IMG/VR virus record: IMGVR_UViG_3300025584_000011
Span: 1-36,378 of that record
From: a virus
DNA: 36,378 nt
Strand: one strand, 5' to 3'
The notes under the pieces: generated by a model
Databases searched by the model: none
Told to the model about the DNA's origin: nothing
What the model saw: the letters and a program-made list of their open reading frames with translations, nothing else
Translations under genes and position numbers: made by a program
Shown here: positions 17,101 to 24,941 of the stretch, one piece after another
Layout: every line of letters starts with the position of its first letter
How positions within the stretch are numbered: the first letter of the stretch is position 1

Positions 17101-18393
17101 TTCAGGATCATTTAAAAAAACTGATGAAAAATTTCCTATTATGTCTTCATTTTTCGAAAATGTAAAAGTATCAATGATATCTTTAACTTTACCATCAAAA
17201 CCACTTCCCAATGTAGCAAAATTATTTACAGTCAACGTTTTATTTTCAACATATCCGTCTCCACCATCAAACACAGTAAAATGAGTTAATGAACCAGCAC
17301 CAATAGTTGATATTTTTGCTTTTGCTTCAACGCCCCCTCCACCAGTGATTGTGAGTTTTTGGCCTATTTTATAGTTCGATCCTGCTGAAGAAATGATAAT
17401 TTCAGTTATTAATCCTTGTGATACACCTGTACCATACACTCCATCAACATCATTTGAAATAATTTCTTCGCCTACAATAAATGTTCCACTTTGGTCGGTT
17501 AAAAACAATTCCATTACATCAAAAACACCAGCCGCAAATTTCAAAACACGATTTACAATTCCAAATGCACCAGATCGACTTCCTGTAATAGAATGGCTTT
17601 CAAATGATGATACGGGATCTGAAGTAATAATTCTAATAGATTGATCTTGTTGCCAATTACCAGAAGAAGGCTTAAGTATGTCTATTTTTGGGGTATAAAA
17701 AGTAAGAGCTTGTGTATCATATAAAGACTTAAATAAAAAATCGTATGAAGCACTTGTTCCTTTTGATCTGTAAACATTAGATATATGTTTTATTAAACGA
17801 GATTTATCTGCACGTAGCTTCATGGGAAAGTTTACTAAAAATTCTTTAGTAAAATTATCCAACATAGATGATGTAACACTATCGATATCTCTTGATTTTA
17901 ATAATGTTCTTGATGCGAAAAGGGGATTTTTTTCAAAACTAATTACAGTACCAATTGTGCGATTATTCGATCCTTTTATTATTTCGCCTACTTCAAAATC
18001 TAATTTTGTTACATTTGTTACATAAATTTTACTTGACGCCGTATTAGTGTTTCTATCAACCCTACCCGTAGCACCTGAACTTAAACCAGTTATTGTTTCG
18101 TTTAAATCATAGGCGCTACTAGAATTTCTATTTCCCTCCAGTAATAAGTCATCAGACGTTTCTAAAATAAAACTACCTTGTTCAGACTCTAAATTAAAAT
18201 GATACTCGTCTTGAATCACCATTGAAATAGTTAATTCATGTGATTCCATCCATCTATAATAAAGTTTTAAAAACTCAGAAAAAATTGGACCTTCTTCTTT
18301 AACGAAATCTGGTAATTGAGTATCTATTAAATTAGATATTTTACCCACTAATTTAATATTATCTTCGTCTTTTAAGAAATCGTATTCTGACAT
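14152..18393 (-). CDS. 7: Baseplate wedge initiator gp7 (1413 aa)
   Basis: T4 gp7 (1032 aa) is the largest wedge protein and starts wedge assembly with gp10. This version has the marine-phage N-terminus (LVGKISNLIDTQLPDFVKEE at 15-34, then FSEFLKLYYRWME at 38-50). A helical block follows (MLDNFTKEFLVNFPMKLRAD, residues 177-196, and YRSKGTSASYDFLFKSLYD, 208-226). The conserved HLRFVSGGSSLINTIKYRRG (589-608) is next. Beta modules interrupt this frame: GLSSGATGRV (103-112), KGSNNRTIGTV (140-150), GSRSGAFGIV (271-280), GSKSGAVATV (749-758), an HGL module (648-715) and GGSGY-like strands (~337, 377, 467, 794). The C-terminal third carries acidic LE[ED] motifs. It is separated from gp6 by a single base. 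Confidence 0.88.
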   Translation of the reverse strand: MSEYDFLKDEDNIKLVGKISNLIDTQLPDFVKEEGPIFSEFLKLYYRWMESHELTISMVIQDEYHFNLESEQGSFILETSDDLLLEGNRNSSSAYDLNETITGLSSGATGRVDRNTNTASSKIYVTNVTKLDFEVGEIIKGSNNRTIGTVISFEKNPLFASRTLLKSRDIDSVTSSMLDNFTKEFLVNFPMKLRADKSRLIKHISNVYRSKGTSASYDFLFKSLYDTQALTFYTPKIDILKPSSGNWQQDQSIRIITSDPVSSFESHSITGSRSGAFGIVNRVLKFAAGVFDVMELFLTDQSGTFIVGEEIISNDVDGVYGTGVSQGLITEIIISSAGSNYKIGQKLTITGGGGVEAKAKISTIGAGSLTHFTVFDGGDGYVENKTLTVNNFATLGSGFDGKVKDIIDTFTFSKNEDIIGNFSSVFLNDPEYELSGNTGSNISDKLIDALGFSKLDAGHISSIQTTGSGTGYEAIPAISIVEPTTEEFTEAAVQILNLNADPDDHSLTTAITDFFVPGEKITSNSGNKIGTFFGEVTSQSSIADPSRMRVKTIKFLDELVTRKIPADQRNDILVNNSSYLTSSQPSVYHLRFVSGGSSLINTIKYRRGIDSRELFNSANNNLTCDWYPSSGGIEITGGYQTLNFGITSITRSSTTATVITYGKHGLVDGQIVAIKGADQLEYNKNATIALANTTVFTYTVNGSPVTPATGTITYDENISVKFTLPFGHSVDDEYAFSSVDFASNDIITGSKSGAVATVNTGVAFSSGGDLGNNAIIGVSAADVGSGSIKSIIIQDPGIGFTSSPQVSLPGLGEENAVLTARIGAQRKEEGIYLDENGQLSSNKKLIDSDFYQDYSYSLIVNKQLNDYQEIIFKLLHPTGTKLFGEFTPELVELNVGFDNKLKYEGGDFAIKEDDDDILLEESSDPKHEIIFNNNQNLSLGLISLTGGSNILQGTVNAYMTLDSGGILILEDSVKLAFNNPIATDFGLTYAEGDQVIIDNEQSFEISYGELRLENYLAGTISSSSTNVISIIGMGATYPQTTTIPNDFNASANFISNSIVTQVRAASNELVTGIVLKHELDASNNNILILHSCNGQFDISSNANSTVGNTSLLDITTYNMILEGTSADLIGDLVLEEDGVSIIALEDSIYRNADLITTASFQYIKSNVIFGISTDFQADFRINDRIKPSSTLQLAEVIEIINSTCLVGNTAISTDISFNFMSESSEFFITENSDKFVLNNIDPTSTKFDNDDILHYNLLESTVRGTTNTNGILSGNTNLEGQNSVFGEDLLVNDIITVSSDELFKAKILSITDQTLTLNRAIGDGTTDQTVTLHTLRNFDLERNEGTISLSNPYDGSNNFMNLSINSSSTGLMLLEDGIGTANAGYSGNTSNEGSFKFEILSTFNNQTSKFIQA
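16249..16452 (-). repeat. Shared beta module copy in gp7
   Basis: Residues 648-715 of gp7 include TATVITYGKHGLVDGQIVAI, then LEYNKNATIALANTTVFTYT and GSPVTPATGTITY. It matches the unit at 11299-11505 in the 2287-aa protein, landmark for landmark. It is followed at once by a short 'GSKSGAVATV' unit of a second module type. Confidence 0.65.
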
Positions 18394-18394
18394 A

Positions 18395-20260
18395 TTAATA
18401 ATTCACTATTGTAGTTTGAGTTGTTGCGGAATCAGTAGTAATAACTTGAGTTTGGTCAATAACTGTGGAAACATCATTCATTTTCAAATTAATATCCATT
18501 TCTTGAATTGTAATTAATTGCGCCCTCAAAGATAAAACATCACTTAAAACTGGTATCATTATTATGCTAATTTCATTACCAATATATGAAAAAGGATCAA
18601 AAGCATTTAATATTAGTTTTCCAGTTATATAATTAACTGTACCAATATTATCTCTAACAAACAATTCAGTTCCTTCAGAATTTATTCTATAGATTTTTAG
18701 CACACCATTAAAATCTTTTATTCTACAGCCCTGTCTTAAAACATTTTGGTCATCTGTAATAGTAAATGAAGTAGAAGATATAGTAGCAGAATGATTCAAG
18801 TGAGGATGACTAATAGGATTATTATAGTTTAAAATATATGTTGATGAAGTATTCAATATTGGAGTTATTGTTTTTCTCAATCTAATAGCACAATCATTAC
18901 CTAATATAGAAAAATCAGTACTGTCAATTTTTGTTTGTAATTTTGACAGTCTAAATGTCTGTTCGAATTTATAAAGGTCCTCAGAAACATATGATTGTAT
19001 AGACCTTATAATACCACTTCTTAATGTTTGTGAAGTTTTTATTGTTTTTCGAGAATCAAAATTAACAGTTGTTGTTAATAAAATATAGATATAATCTAAA
19101 TCAACAAACTCAGGCGTTATAGACGCAACGTTATATTTTTTAATAATATTGGTTTTAATATGATTTTTTATCGAATCAGTTAAATAAAGTCCTGATTTAG
19201 GTTTTATGCCTATAAAAACCTTCCCATATTCTGGTGGATCTGCATCTTCTCCGCCATATACAACTATTGATTCTGCTAACGGATAATCTCTTAATATTAT
19301 TCTTTTATAATCGTCCGTTGTTACTGCTCGATTTTGAGTACTATAGTGCCTAGGAGCATTAAATCTTATAGAATTAATAGTTTCTTCTTCTGACCCACCC
19401 TCTGCTTTACTATTAGTCGTAATATTAACGGCCGAATAACCACCAGCAGTTGTCGCAACAGCGAAATTATTTGCACCATTTCCTAAACCACCCGAGCAGA
19501 TATTATAATTAATAATAACAATATTACCCGTTATTAATTTTCTTCCTAAAACCCCGTCTCCAAATTTTATTTCGGTTAAAAAATCTGTACTTTCTTCTAT
19601 AAAAAACACATTTGACGTTGAACTAAGTTCAATCAAATCGGATGCTTGATTATAAGGAGATAATATTGTACTAGAAGAATTTTCTTTAATAGAAACTGTA
19701 ATTGTCGAATGGTCAACTCCTCTATTAGGGACAGTAAATCTTTGTGACGAATCTTGTGTATTAGCAGTATAATTATAAGTTAAAGGATCTCCCTCGATTA
19801 ATGAAACATTTTGCACAACAACAGTTGCATTATCAGAATTTGCAGTTGTTGAATATGACTGATCTGTTACAAAAGTATAATTAATACCATTTATGGCAGA
19901 ACCGAATCTTGTATTTTTTGCTATAGTAATATTTGCTGGAGCATCATCAGGAGTTATTGATATATTTACATTTGCTTTTGCGCCGGTTCTTGATTTTGGA
20001 ACATATCCTAATAGTTTAGACAAAGAAATCATGGCACTTCTGGTAGTCGCTGAATCTATAAACATTTCATTTGCAACCATGTTCAAATAAAAAGCATTAT
20101 AATGAGTATTGTACGCTAAAATATCTAATAAATGAGCAATAGTAGAACCATCTAAATTATAGTCTCTAAAAACATCTTGTTCTTTAAGATAGCTTTTAAA
20201 ATTGGTTTTTATTTGATCAAAATCTAATTCTGAAACTCTTAATTTAGTAGTTTCTGACAT
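18395..20260 (-). CDS. 6: Baseplate wedge protein gp6
   Basis: This 621-aa protein is the counterpart of T4 gp6 (660 aa), which forms the continuous inner ring of the baseplate and drives its conformational change. The N-terminal signature is clear: VSELDFDQIKTNFKSYLKEQ (residues 9-28), then GSTIAHLLDILAYNTHYNAF (38-57), NEMFIDSAT.RSA.ISL.K.LGY (64-86) and PKSRTGAKANVN (88-99). Later it has IKFGDGVLGR, GGLGNGANNFA, the RHYSTQNRAVTTDDYKRIIL stretch and YGGEDADPPEYGKVFIGIKP, all typical of the gp6 / baseplate J-like family. An AGAGG sequence lies upstream of the ATG. The start is immediately adjacent to the gp25 stop, so the two are probably translated together. Confidence 0.95.
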   Translation of the reverse strand: MSETTKLRVSELDFDQIKTNFKSYLKEQDVFRDYNLDGSTIAHLLDILAYNTHYNAFYLNMVANEMFIDSATTRSAMISLSKLLGYVPKSRTGAKANVNISITPDDAPANITIAKNTRFGSAINGINYTFVTDQSYSTTANSDNATVVVQNVSLIEGDPLTYNYTANTQDSSQRFTVPNRGVDHSTITVSIKENSSSTILSPYNQASDLIELSSTSNVFFIEESTDFLTEIKFGDGVLGRKLITGNIVIINYNICSGGLGNGANNFAVATTAGGYSAVNITTNSKAEGGSEEETINSIRFNAPRHYSTQNRAVTTDDYKRIILRDYPLAESIVVYGGEDADPPEYGKVFIGIKPKSGLYLTDSIKNHIKTNIIKKYNVASITPEFVDLDYIYILLTTTVNFDSRKTIKTSQTLRSGIIRSIQSYVSEDLYKFEQTFRLSKLQTKIDSTDFSILGNDCAIRLRKTITPILNTSSTYILNYNNPISHPHLNHSATISSTSFTITDDQNVLRQGCRIKDFNGVLKIYRINSEGTELFVRDNIGTVNYITGKLILNAFDPFSYIGNEISIIMIPVLSDVLSLRAQLITIQEMDINLKMNDVSTVIDQTQVITTDSATTQTTIVNY

Positions 20261-20737
20261 TTAATTACCTCTTGTTGATTCTAAAAATGCTGTAAATGTT
20301 ACTGGTTCAGATTCATTTACAACTGAAAAAATTATCTTAATGCGATAACCTGCACCATCTCTCTCATTATTAACAATTACGTCTAATATATTTGCTCTGG
20401 GTTCAAAGTTCGCAACTACAGATCTAATTTCATCTTCAATCAATTGTTCAGTAATTATATCGTGCGGCTCAAATAACAAATCCATTATGTTTGAACCAAT
20501 ACCGGGCTGAAACACCCTTTCAAATTTTCTAGTTAGAATTAATTTTTTCAAAGATTCTTTTACTGCATTAGACCCTGTTTTTAAAGCAAGGTCTCCTGTA
20601 TTAGGATTATGATAAAATTGTATATTTAAATCTCTAGGTGATAGTAGAGACAAAAATCTAATTGATTGCCTATCAGTAAGATCTAGTTGAGCCTGATCAA
20701 AGGTATAAAAGTCTTCTTGAGTTGAATTTGTAGCCAT
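20261..20737 (-). CDS. 25: Baseplate wedge protein gp25
   Basis: I take the start MATNSTQEDFYTFDQAQLDL at 20737, giving 158 aa (T4 gp25 is 132). A longer in-frame version from 20833 would run through the end of the upstream 79-aa gene and ignore the CTAAATAT octamer just before this ATG. The family core is visible: GSNAVKESLKKLILTRKFER (55-74), VFQPGIGSNI (75-84), LLFEPHD (87-93) and VVANFEPRANI (107-117). The EPR motif (112-114) is the hallmark of the gp25/TssE family, and the protein ends in a strand-rich YRIKIIFSV segment. gp25 is the small sheath-like wedge subunit from which sheath assembly starts. It sits next to gp6, its wedge partner. Confidence 0.93.
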   Translation of the reverse strand: MATNSTQEDFYTFDQAQLDLTDRQSIRFLSLLSPRDLNIQFYHNPNTGDLALKTGSNAVKESLKKLILTRKFERVFQPGIGSNIMDLLFEPHDIITEQLIEDEIRSVVANFEPRANILDVIVNNERDGAGYRIKIIFSVVNESEPVTFTAFLESTRGN

Positions 20738-20741
20738 ATGT

Positions 20742-20749
20742 ATATTTAG
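20742..20749 (-). promoter_or_regulatory. Late-promoter-like CTAAATAT before gp25
   Basis: The minus strand reads CTAAATAT, then ACAT, then the gp25 ATG. The same octamer, with the same four-base spacing, stands before gp2 at 35269-35276 on the other strand. It marks a likely internal transcription start for the gp25-gp6-gp7 segment and supports the short gp25 start. Confidence 0.55.
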
Positions 20750-20759
20750 TCTTATTTTC

Positions 20760-20999
20760 TTATGAGAGAGTTCCTTTGCCTGTTCCCGCTCCAGAACCCG
20801 TTGTTGGACCCCCACCAGTTGAGCATACACCAACTCCAGTGGTTACAGTAGTCACTGAAGTAGTAACATCTGCGGCACTTACATAAGTGTGTATTGCAGT
20901 AGCCAATAATTCAGCAACTTTTTCTTCTGATCCTGCCGCAGATCCAATTTTAAATGCGGACTTTATATTAGTTTCTAATGTTTTTTTAAGCAGTGGCAT
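20760..20999 (-). CDS. Small protein with helical N-terminus and Gly/Thr-rich tail
   Basis: This 79-aa protein starts MPLLKKTLETNIKSAFKIGS. The first ~45 residues are predicted helical, ending in VAELLATAIHTYVSAADV. The rest is a strand-forming, Thr/Val- then Gly-rich tail (TTSVTTVTTGVG, then STGGGPTTGSGAGTGKG). It has a strong AAGGAGA ribosome site that overlaps the end of the upstream 1310-aa gene. Small helix-plus-glycine-tail proteins of this kind occur beside baseplate genes in other phages, but I do not recognise a function. It lies between the Ig-repeat protein and gp25, so a minor baseplate part or assembly factor is a reasonable guess. Confidence 0.78.
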   Translation of the reverse strand: MPLLKKTLETNIKSAFKIGSAAGSEEKVAELLATAIHTYVSAADVTTSVTTVTTGVGVCSTGGGPTTGSGAGTGKGTLS

Positions 21000-21008
21000 A
21001 CTGTCTCC

Positions 21009-24000
21009 TTATGCGGCAGTTGTGAATGAATTAAACCACGTTACATTTGTGGTTAAAGATTTTCCCCCTTCATTTGTTCCCCCCACAGTAGATCCGACTC
21101 TTAAAAAATATCGAGTTCCCGCACTTAAACTTGCACCAAGTTGTATTTTTATTTGTGTTCCGAATTTACCGCACGGTGTAAGTGTTCCATTACCTATAGC
21201 GATAGTGGTTCCTGGAGAAAAATCATGAGCCGTTCCTAATTCTATTTCTGAATTCAATGCAAACGATGTCACATCAGGAACTTCATTAAAGTGTATGATA
21301 ATAGGAGTTGATTTTGATATTACTGAAGATTGACTCGGCATATTTACAGCCAAAGCGGAACCTACTTCTAATTCTATTTCTTGACCGTCTGCGGTGTAAA
21401 CAGAAGCGTTCACTGCTTTAAAATCAATATTTGTGGCAGTATTAGCATAATACAATGTAGTAGAAAAAGCATTCTGCAAATTCATATCACCTTTATTTTT
21501 TGCTGTCTGAGTCACCTTAGCATAGAGGTTTTTATTTTGTGTTAAATTTAAACTCGTGTTTGACAATATTGCTGGTTGAAATTCAAATACAGTTTCATTA
21601 TTTGAAGTAATAAAGCTTGTACTCAATGGTATTGTATTCTGAAACCCGCTATCGTATGAAAGTAATATATTATAACCACTACGGACAGCGGAATCTACAG
21701 CATTAAAATTAATACTTTCATCATCCATTGTTTGATTAAACGTGTAGATAACATTTGACTGAACATTAATAGAATTTTTAATTGATCCGCTTGTTGACAC
21801 TAAACTGCCATCAGTATTAGTAAAAAACACATTTGCTACAATTGCAGTAGATGCGGTTTTAAATCCTGCACCAACCAAACCAGCTGTCCCAGCACTTCCT
21901 GTCCAAGCATAACCGTTCGATGTTCTTCCTACAATCCTTTCTATTGATGAAGTTCCGGCTAAAAATTCATTATCTTTTTTATTGTCTCTATACAATATTC
22001 TTTTAGTTCCTGATGTAAAAGAAACAACATTTCCTTCTGCGGGATCAGTTATTGCAACATTATCAATTGTAAAATTAACAGAACTATTTACTTTACACTC
22101 TTCGCCAGGAACCAAGGATTTAATAGATCCATCTTGACCGGGCAATTCCGTATATCTAATAGACGTTATAGCAGAATCGACTTCAATAGCATCTAAAATT
22201 TGTCCATAACCCTTTGATGTTGTTCCCAAGAACGTATCTCCAGCAGTTAATCCAGTAGTTATTGTTCCTGTATTTGATTTAATCGTTAAAGTAATAATAC
22301 CCGATATAATTTCCCCTGGAACAAAATAATCGGCAGAAGAAGGTGGATTGCTTTCTATCGAAAAAGTTTTTATAGAACTCACATTATCTGCTATCATTTG
22401 ATTTCCTTCTTGCGAAGAATCACGAACGCTCTTAAAAACTTTTAAAGTATAAACAGTGTTTGCTGACAAATTCGCTACAGGAGTGAATTTAAATGTATCA
22501 TTATCTTCATCTGTCGATGATACACGCGGAATCGATGACATTTGTACAACTGTATTGTAATTATCAGAAGATAATTGGACTGTCCCGGTAGGCACCGTAC
22601 TTGTGGTTGCAGAAGTTATTGAATTTATATTCATACTCTCGGAAAACTGAATTACTAAAGATTCACCATTAAAATTTATGGGAACAGATTGATAATCATC
22701 AGGAGAGGTTATTTCAGAAAGAGTTCCGCTTTCAAAAACTTTTCCCGCAAATCCAGAAGCACCAAAATCACTTGAACCAAATATTTTTTTAATTTCTGGC
22801 GGATCTTCGTCTTTTGAATAAATCACTTCTTTACCGGTTATTGGATCTCTGACAACCAAACCAGTCGCAATACCTTCAGTTGTTGTGAATTCATAAAGAC
22901 TATTTGTTTTTCCCAAATCTTGAATAGATGTTGTTGCTTTTATTTTATATCGATGTTCTCTTTTAAGAATTTCAGGAATAACCGCAAAAACAGAATTACC
23001 CGCACTTGCTACTATTGAAACGCAAGATTCAATATCTTCAAAACCAGAATCGGATAACTGTATTGTGCTTGAAGATGAATCTTGCAAATATGCCCACGAA
23101 TTAGAAGTTACAAAATCCCCAGTTGATCCATTTGCTGAAATTAAATGAGTACTGTTCGCAACTATAATGGTGCTTGTATTCATAGATTGACTGAAATTTA
23201 TGAATATAGAATTAAATCTTTCATCATAAGTAGCTCCATTATCATTACTAATTTGAAGTTTGGGATTGCCGGGAGCGGGACTCTGTACACCTGAAAAATT
23301 ACTAGTTGACCCCATATCATATTGAAAAGTATTTGAAGACGGAACATACAAAACAGTTTTTGTCGTATTATAAATCGATTGAGTAGATCCAACAATTTTT
23401 ATAAAACTACCGGTAGATAAATTATGAGGATGATTTGTAGACACAAGAGCAATAGCACCTTTTCTTGTAATTTGGGTAATTGTCAATTTTCTAGGAAACG
23501 ATCCTCCATTTTCAGGAAAGGTTGAAATCACTTTCGGAGCCGATGAATGAAAAGGATGCACATTATGTTCAGGAGAAGTATTCGCTTTTATATGAAAGCG
23601 AGTATAAGTATTCTGGGTCAAAGAAGTTGAAATATCAACTATAGAATTATTAACAAAAGAATCAGTTGTGATTTTTGCTTCAGAATCAATTGGAACATAT
23701 GATAGAGTTGAATTATTGAACTTTATTAAGTTCCCTTTTGCACTTGAACTGGTTGGTCCGCTATCTTTAATTGTATAAAATGTTTTATTCATCAAGTTAT
23801 CGAGCCCATTAATCGAATTTTTCTGAGAGACAGATAATGATTTTTTTCTTATAGTATACGTATTAGACGCACTATTCGCTGATTTAGACCACATTAATAA
23901 ATCATTTTTATTCACATTTCTGTAATAATTTAACCCACCGGCATCACTTGCTCTACCATCCACTGGAATAGAAAAAGTGTCTGAAGTAATTTCTGTTATT

Positions 24001-24941
24001 GTATATTCACCTATAGTGACTGCATTTCCACTTACGACATCGTAAATTTCGATTTTATCATTATCAATTAGGTGATGATTTATGCTAGTTATCACTATAG
24101 GATTTGTAGCAGTATAAGTCACATTCATGTTATACGAATCAGGCTCTAATTGATATGTTAATTTCGTCCCATCTATAGATTGAATTTTTAAAACAGTTGA
24201 TGCAGAAATTGTTCCATTTGCCCGATATAACCTCATATCATCCCCGCTCTCAAATTGTGGATGAGCATCGTTTGCTGAGACAGGACCTATTTCAGTTCCA
24301 AGCAATGAAGCAGGTTCAACTTGCATTGAAAATCCGTTATAATAATCGTTTGTAGTCACAAAACTCATTGTATTATCAGTAACAAACCCCTTTTCAGTAT
24401 TATAACTAATTTTTGATCCAGTCCAGTCAACTAAAGCATCATTATCTATTTTTAAAAAATAAGTGGTATTAGAAGAAAGATTTGCTTTTGGGGTAAATTC
24501 ATAAGTTATATTATCATCTGTTTTTGCAAGAGAAGACATTTCTACAAATTCGTCAATTGCAATGTTAGTATATGCGGTTTCTGGTAAAGAAGTCAATTTT
24601 AAGGATTGTAGATTATTGTCATCAGCAACATTTCCGGTAGTTCCAGTGACAACATGCGTTAGACCAATAGTTCCTATTACATTTTGATAAGCAACAGGTA
24701 ATTCAATATCTTTATTAAATGTTTTGACAGAACTATTATCAACTTCTTGTGTAAACTTTATAGAAATTTTATTATCGATATCAGTAAAAATAGAACCGTT
24801 TTTTAAATCATCATTAGAATAATAATCCACGCCAGAAATACCAGATGTTCCAGCATATTCATATATTCCCGAATCACCAGCACTTCCGCTTGATGAATAA
24901 GTTGTATAAGTTCCTGTTCTAGAAATTGCATTGTTAGACAT
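21009..24941 (-). CDS. Large Ig-like-repeat virion protein (1310 aa)
   Basis: The protein is built from repeated bacterial Ig-like (Big_5/SbsA-type) domains. Their signature, 'I.F...M' early and 'Y.F.P...L..NT.Y.LKI' late, recurs. I place domains at about residues 55-197 (YEFTPKANLSSNTTYFLKID), 575-688, 755-862 (FKFTPVANLSANTVYTLKVF), 1060-1165 (VFEFQPAILSNTSLNLTQNK) and 1205-1308 (SLSAGTRYFLRVG). Between them are inserts at 280-345 and 486-560 resembling the HGL module, and a FVPGEIISG / TAGDTFLGTTSKGYGQIL stretch (873-917). There is no signal peptide. Its ATG overlaps the stop of the 1115-aa gene (TAATG). Position in the hub/wedge cluster suggests a baseplate surface protein, perhaps adhesive. 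That role is inference. Confidence 0.85.
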   Translation of the reverse strand: MSNNAISRTGTYTTYSSSGSAGDSGIYEYAGTSGISGVDYYSNDDLKNGSIFTDIDNKISIKFTQEVDNSSVKTFNKDIELPVAYQNVIGTIGLTHVVTGTTGNVADDNNLQSLKLTSLPETAYTNIAIDEFVEMSSLAKTDDNITYEFTPKANLSSNTTYFLKIDNDALVDWTGSKISYNTEKGFVTDNTMSFVTTNDYYNGFSMQVEPASLLGTEIGPVSANDAHPQFESGDDMRLYRANGTISASTVLKIQSIDGTKLTYQLEPDSYNMNVTYTATNPIVITSINHHLIDNDKIEIYDVVSGNAVTIGEYTITEITSDTFSIPVDGRASDAGGLNYYRNVNKNDLLMWSKSANSASNTYTIRKKSLSVSQKNSINGLDNLMNKTFYTIKDSGPTSSSAKGNLIKFNNSTLSYVPIDSEAKITTDSFVNNSIVDISTSLTQNTYTRFHIKANTSPEHNVHPFHSSAPKVISTFPENGGSFPRKLTITQITRKGAIALVSTNHPHNLSTGSFIKIVGSTQSIYNTTKTVLYVPSSNTFQYDMGSTSNFSGVQSPAPGNPKLQISNDNGATYDERFNSIFINFSQSMNTSTIIVANSTHLISANGSTGDFVTSNSWAYLQDSSSSTIQLSDSGFEDIESCVSIVASAGNSVFAVIPEILKREHRYKIKATTSIQDLGKTNSLYEFTTTEGIATGLVVRDPITGKEVIYSKDEDPPEIKKIFGSSDFGASGFAGKVFESGTLSEITSPDDYQSVPINFNGESLVIQFSESMNINSITSATTSTVPTGTVQLSSDNYNTVVQMSSIPRVSSTDEDNDTFKFTPVANLSANTVYTLKVFKSVRDSSQEGNQMIADNVSSIKTFSIESNPPSSADYFVPGEIISGIITLTIKSNTGTITTGLTAGDTFLGTTSKGYGQILDAIEVDSAITSIRYTELPGQDGSIKSLVPGEECKVNSSVNFTIDNVAITDPAEGNVVSFTSGTKRILYRDNKKDNEFLAGTSSIERIVGRTSNGYAWTGSAGTAGLVGAGFKTASTAIVANVFFTNTDGSLVSTSGSIKNSINVQSNVIYTFNQTMDDESINFNAVDSAVRSGYNILLSYDSGFQNTIPLSTSFITSNNETVFEFQPAILSNTSLNLTQNKNLYAKVTQTAKNKGDMNLQNAFSTTLYYANTATNIDFKAVNASVYTADGQEIELEVGSALAVNMPSQSSVISKSTPIIIHFNEVPDVTSFALNSEIELGTAHDFSPGTTIAIGNGTLTPCGKFGTQIKIQLGASLSAGTRYFLRVGSTVGGTNEGGKSLTTNVTWFNSFTTAA

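Noticed and set aside
16940-17284. 114-aa open frame on the + strand opposite gp7
   Set aside because: Shadow of the gp7 reading frame; no start signals and no recognisable domain.
20738-20833. In-frame extension of gp25 to an upstream ATG at 20833 (190 aa)
   Set aside because: It runs through the end of the 79-aa gene and the late-promoter-like octamer; the gp25 family starts near MATNSTQEDF, and the extra 32 residues look like read-through sequence.
20887-21228. 113-aa + strand frame across the 79-aa and 1310-aa genes
   Set aside because: It spans a junction of two minus-strand genes that have overlapping ribosome site and stop; antisense by-product of composition.
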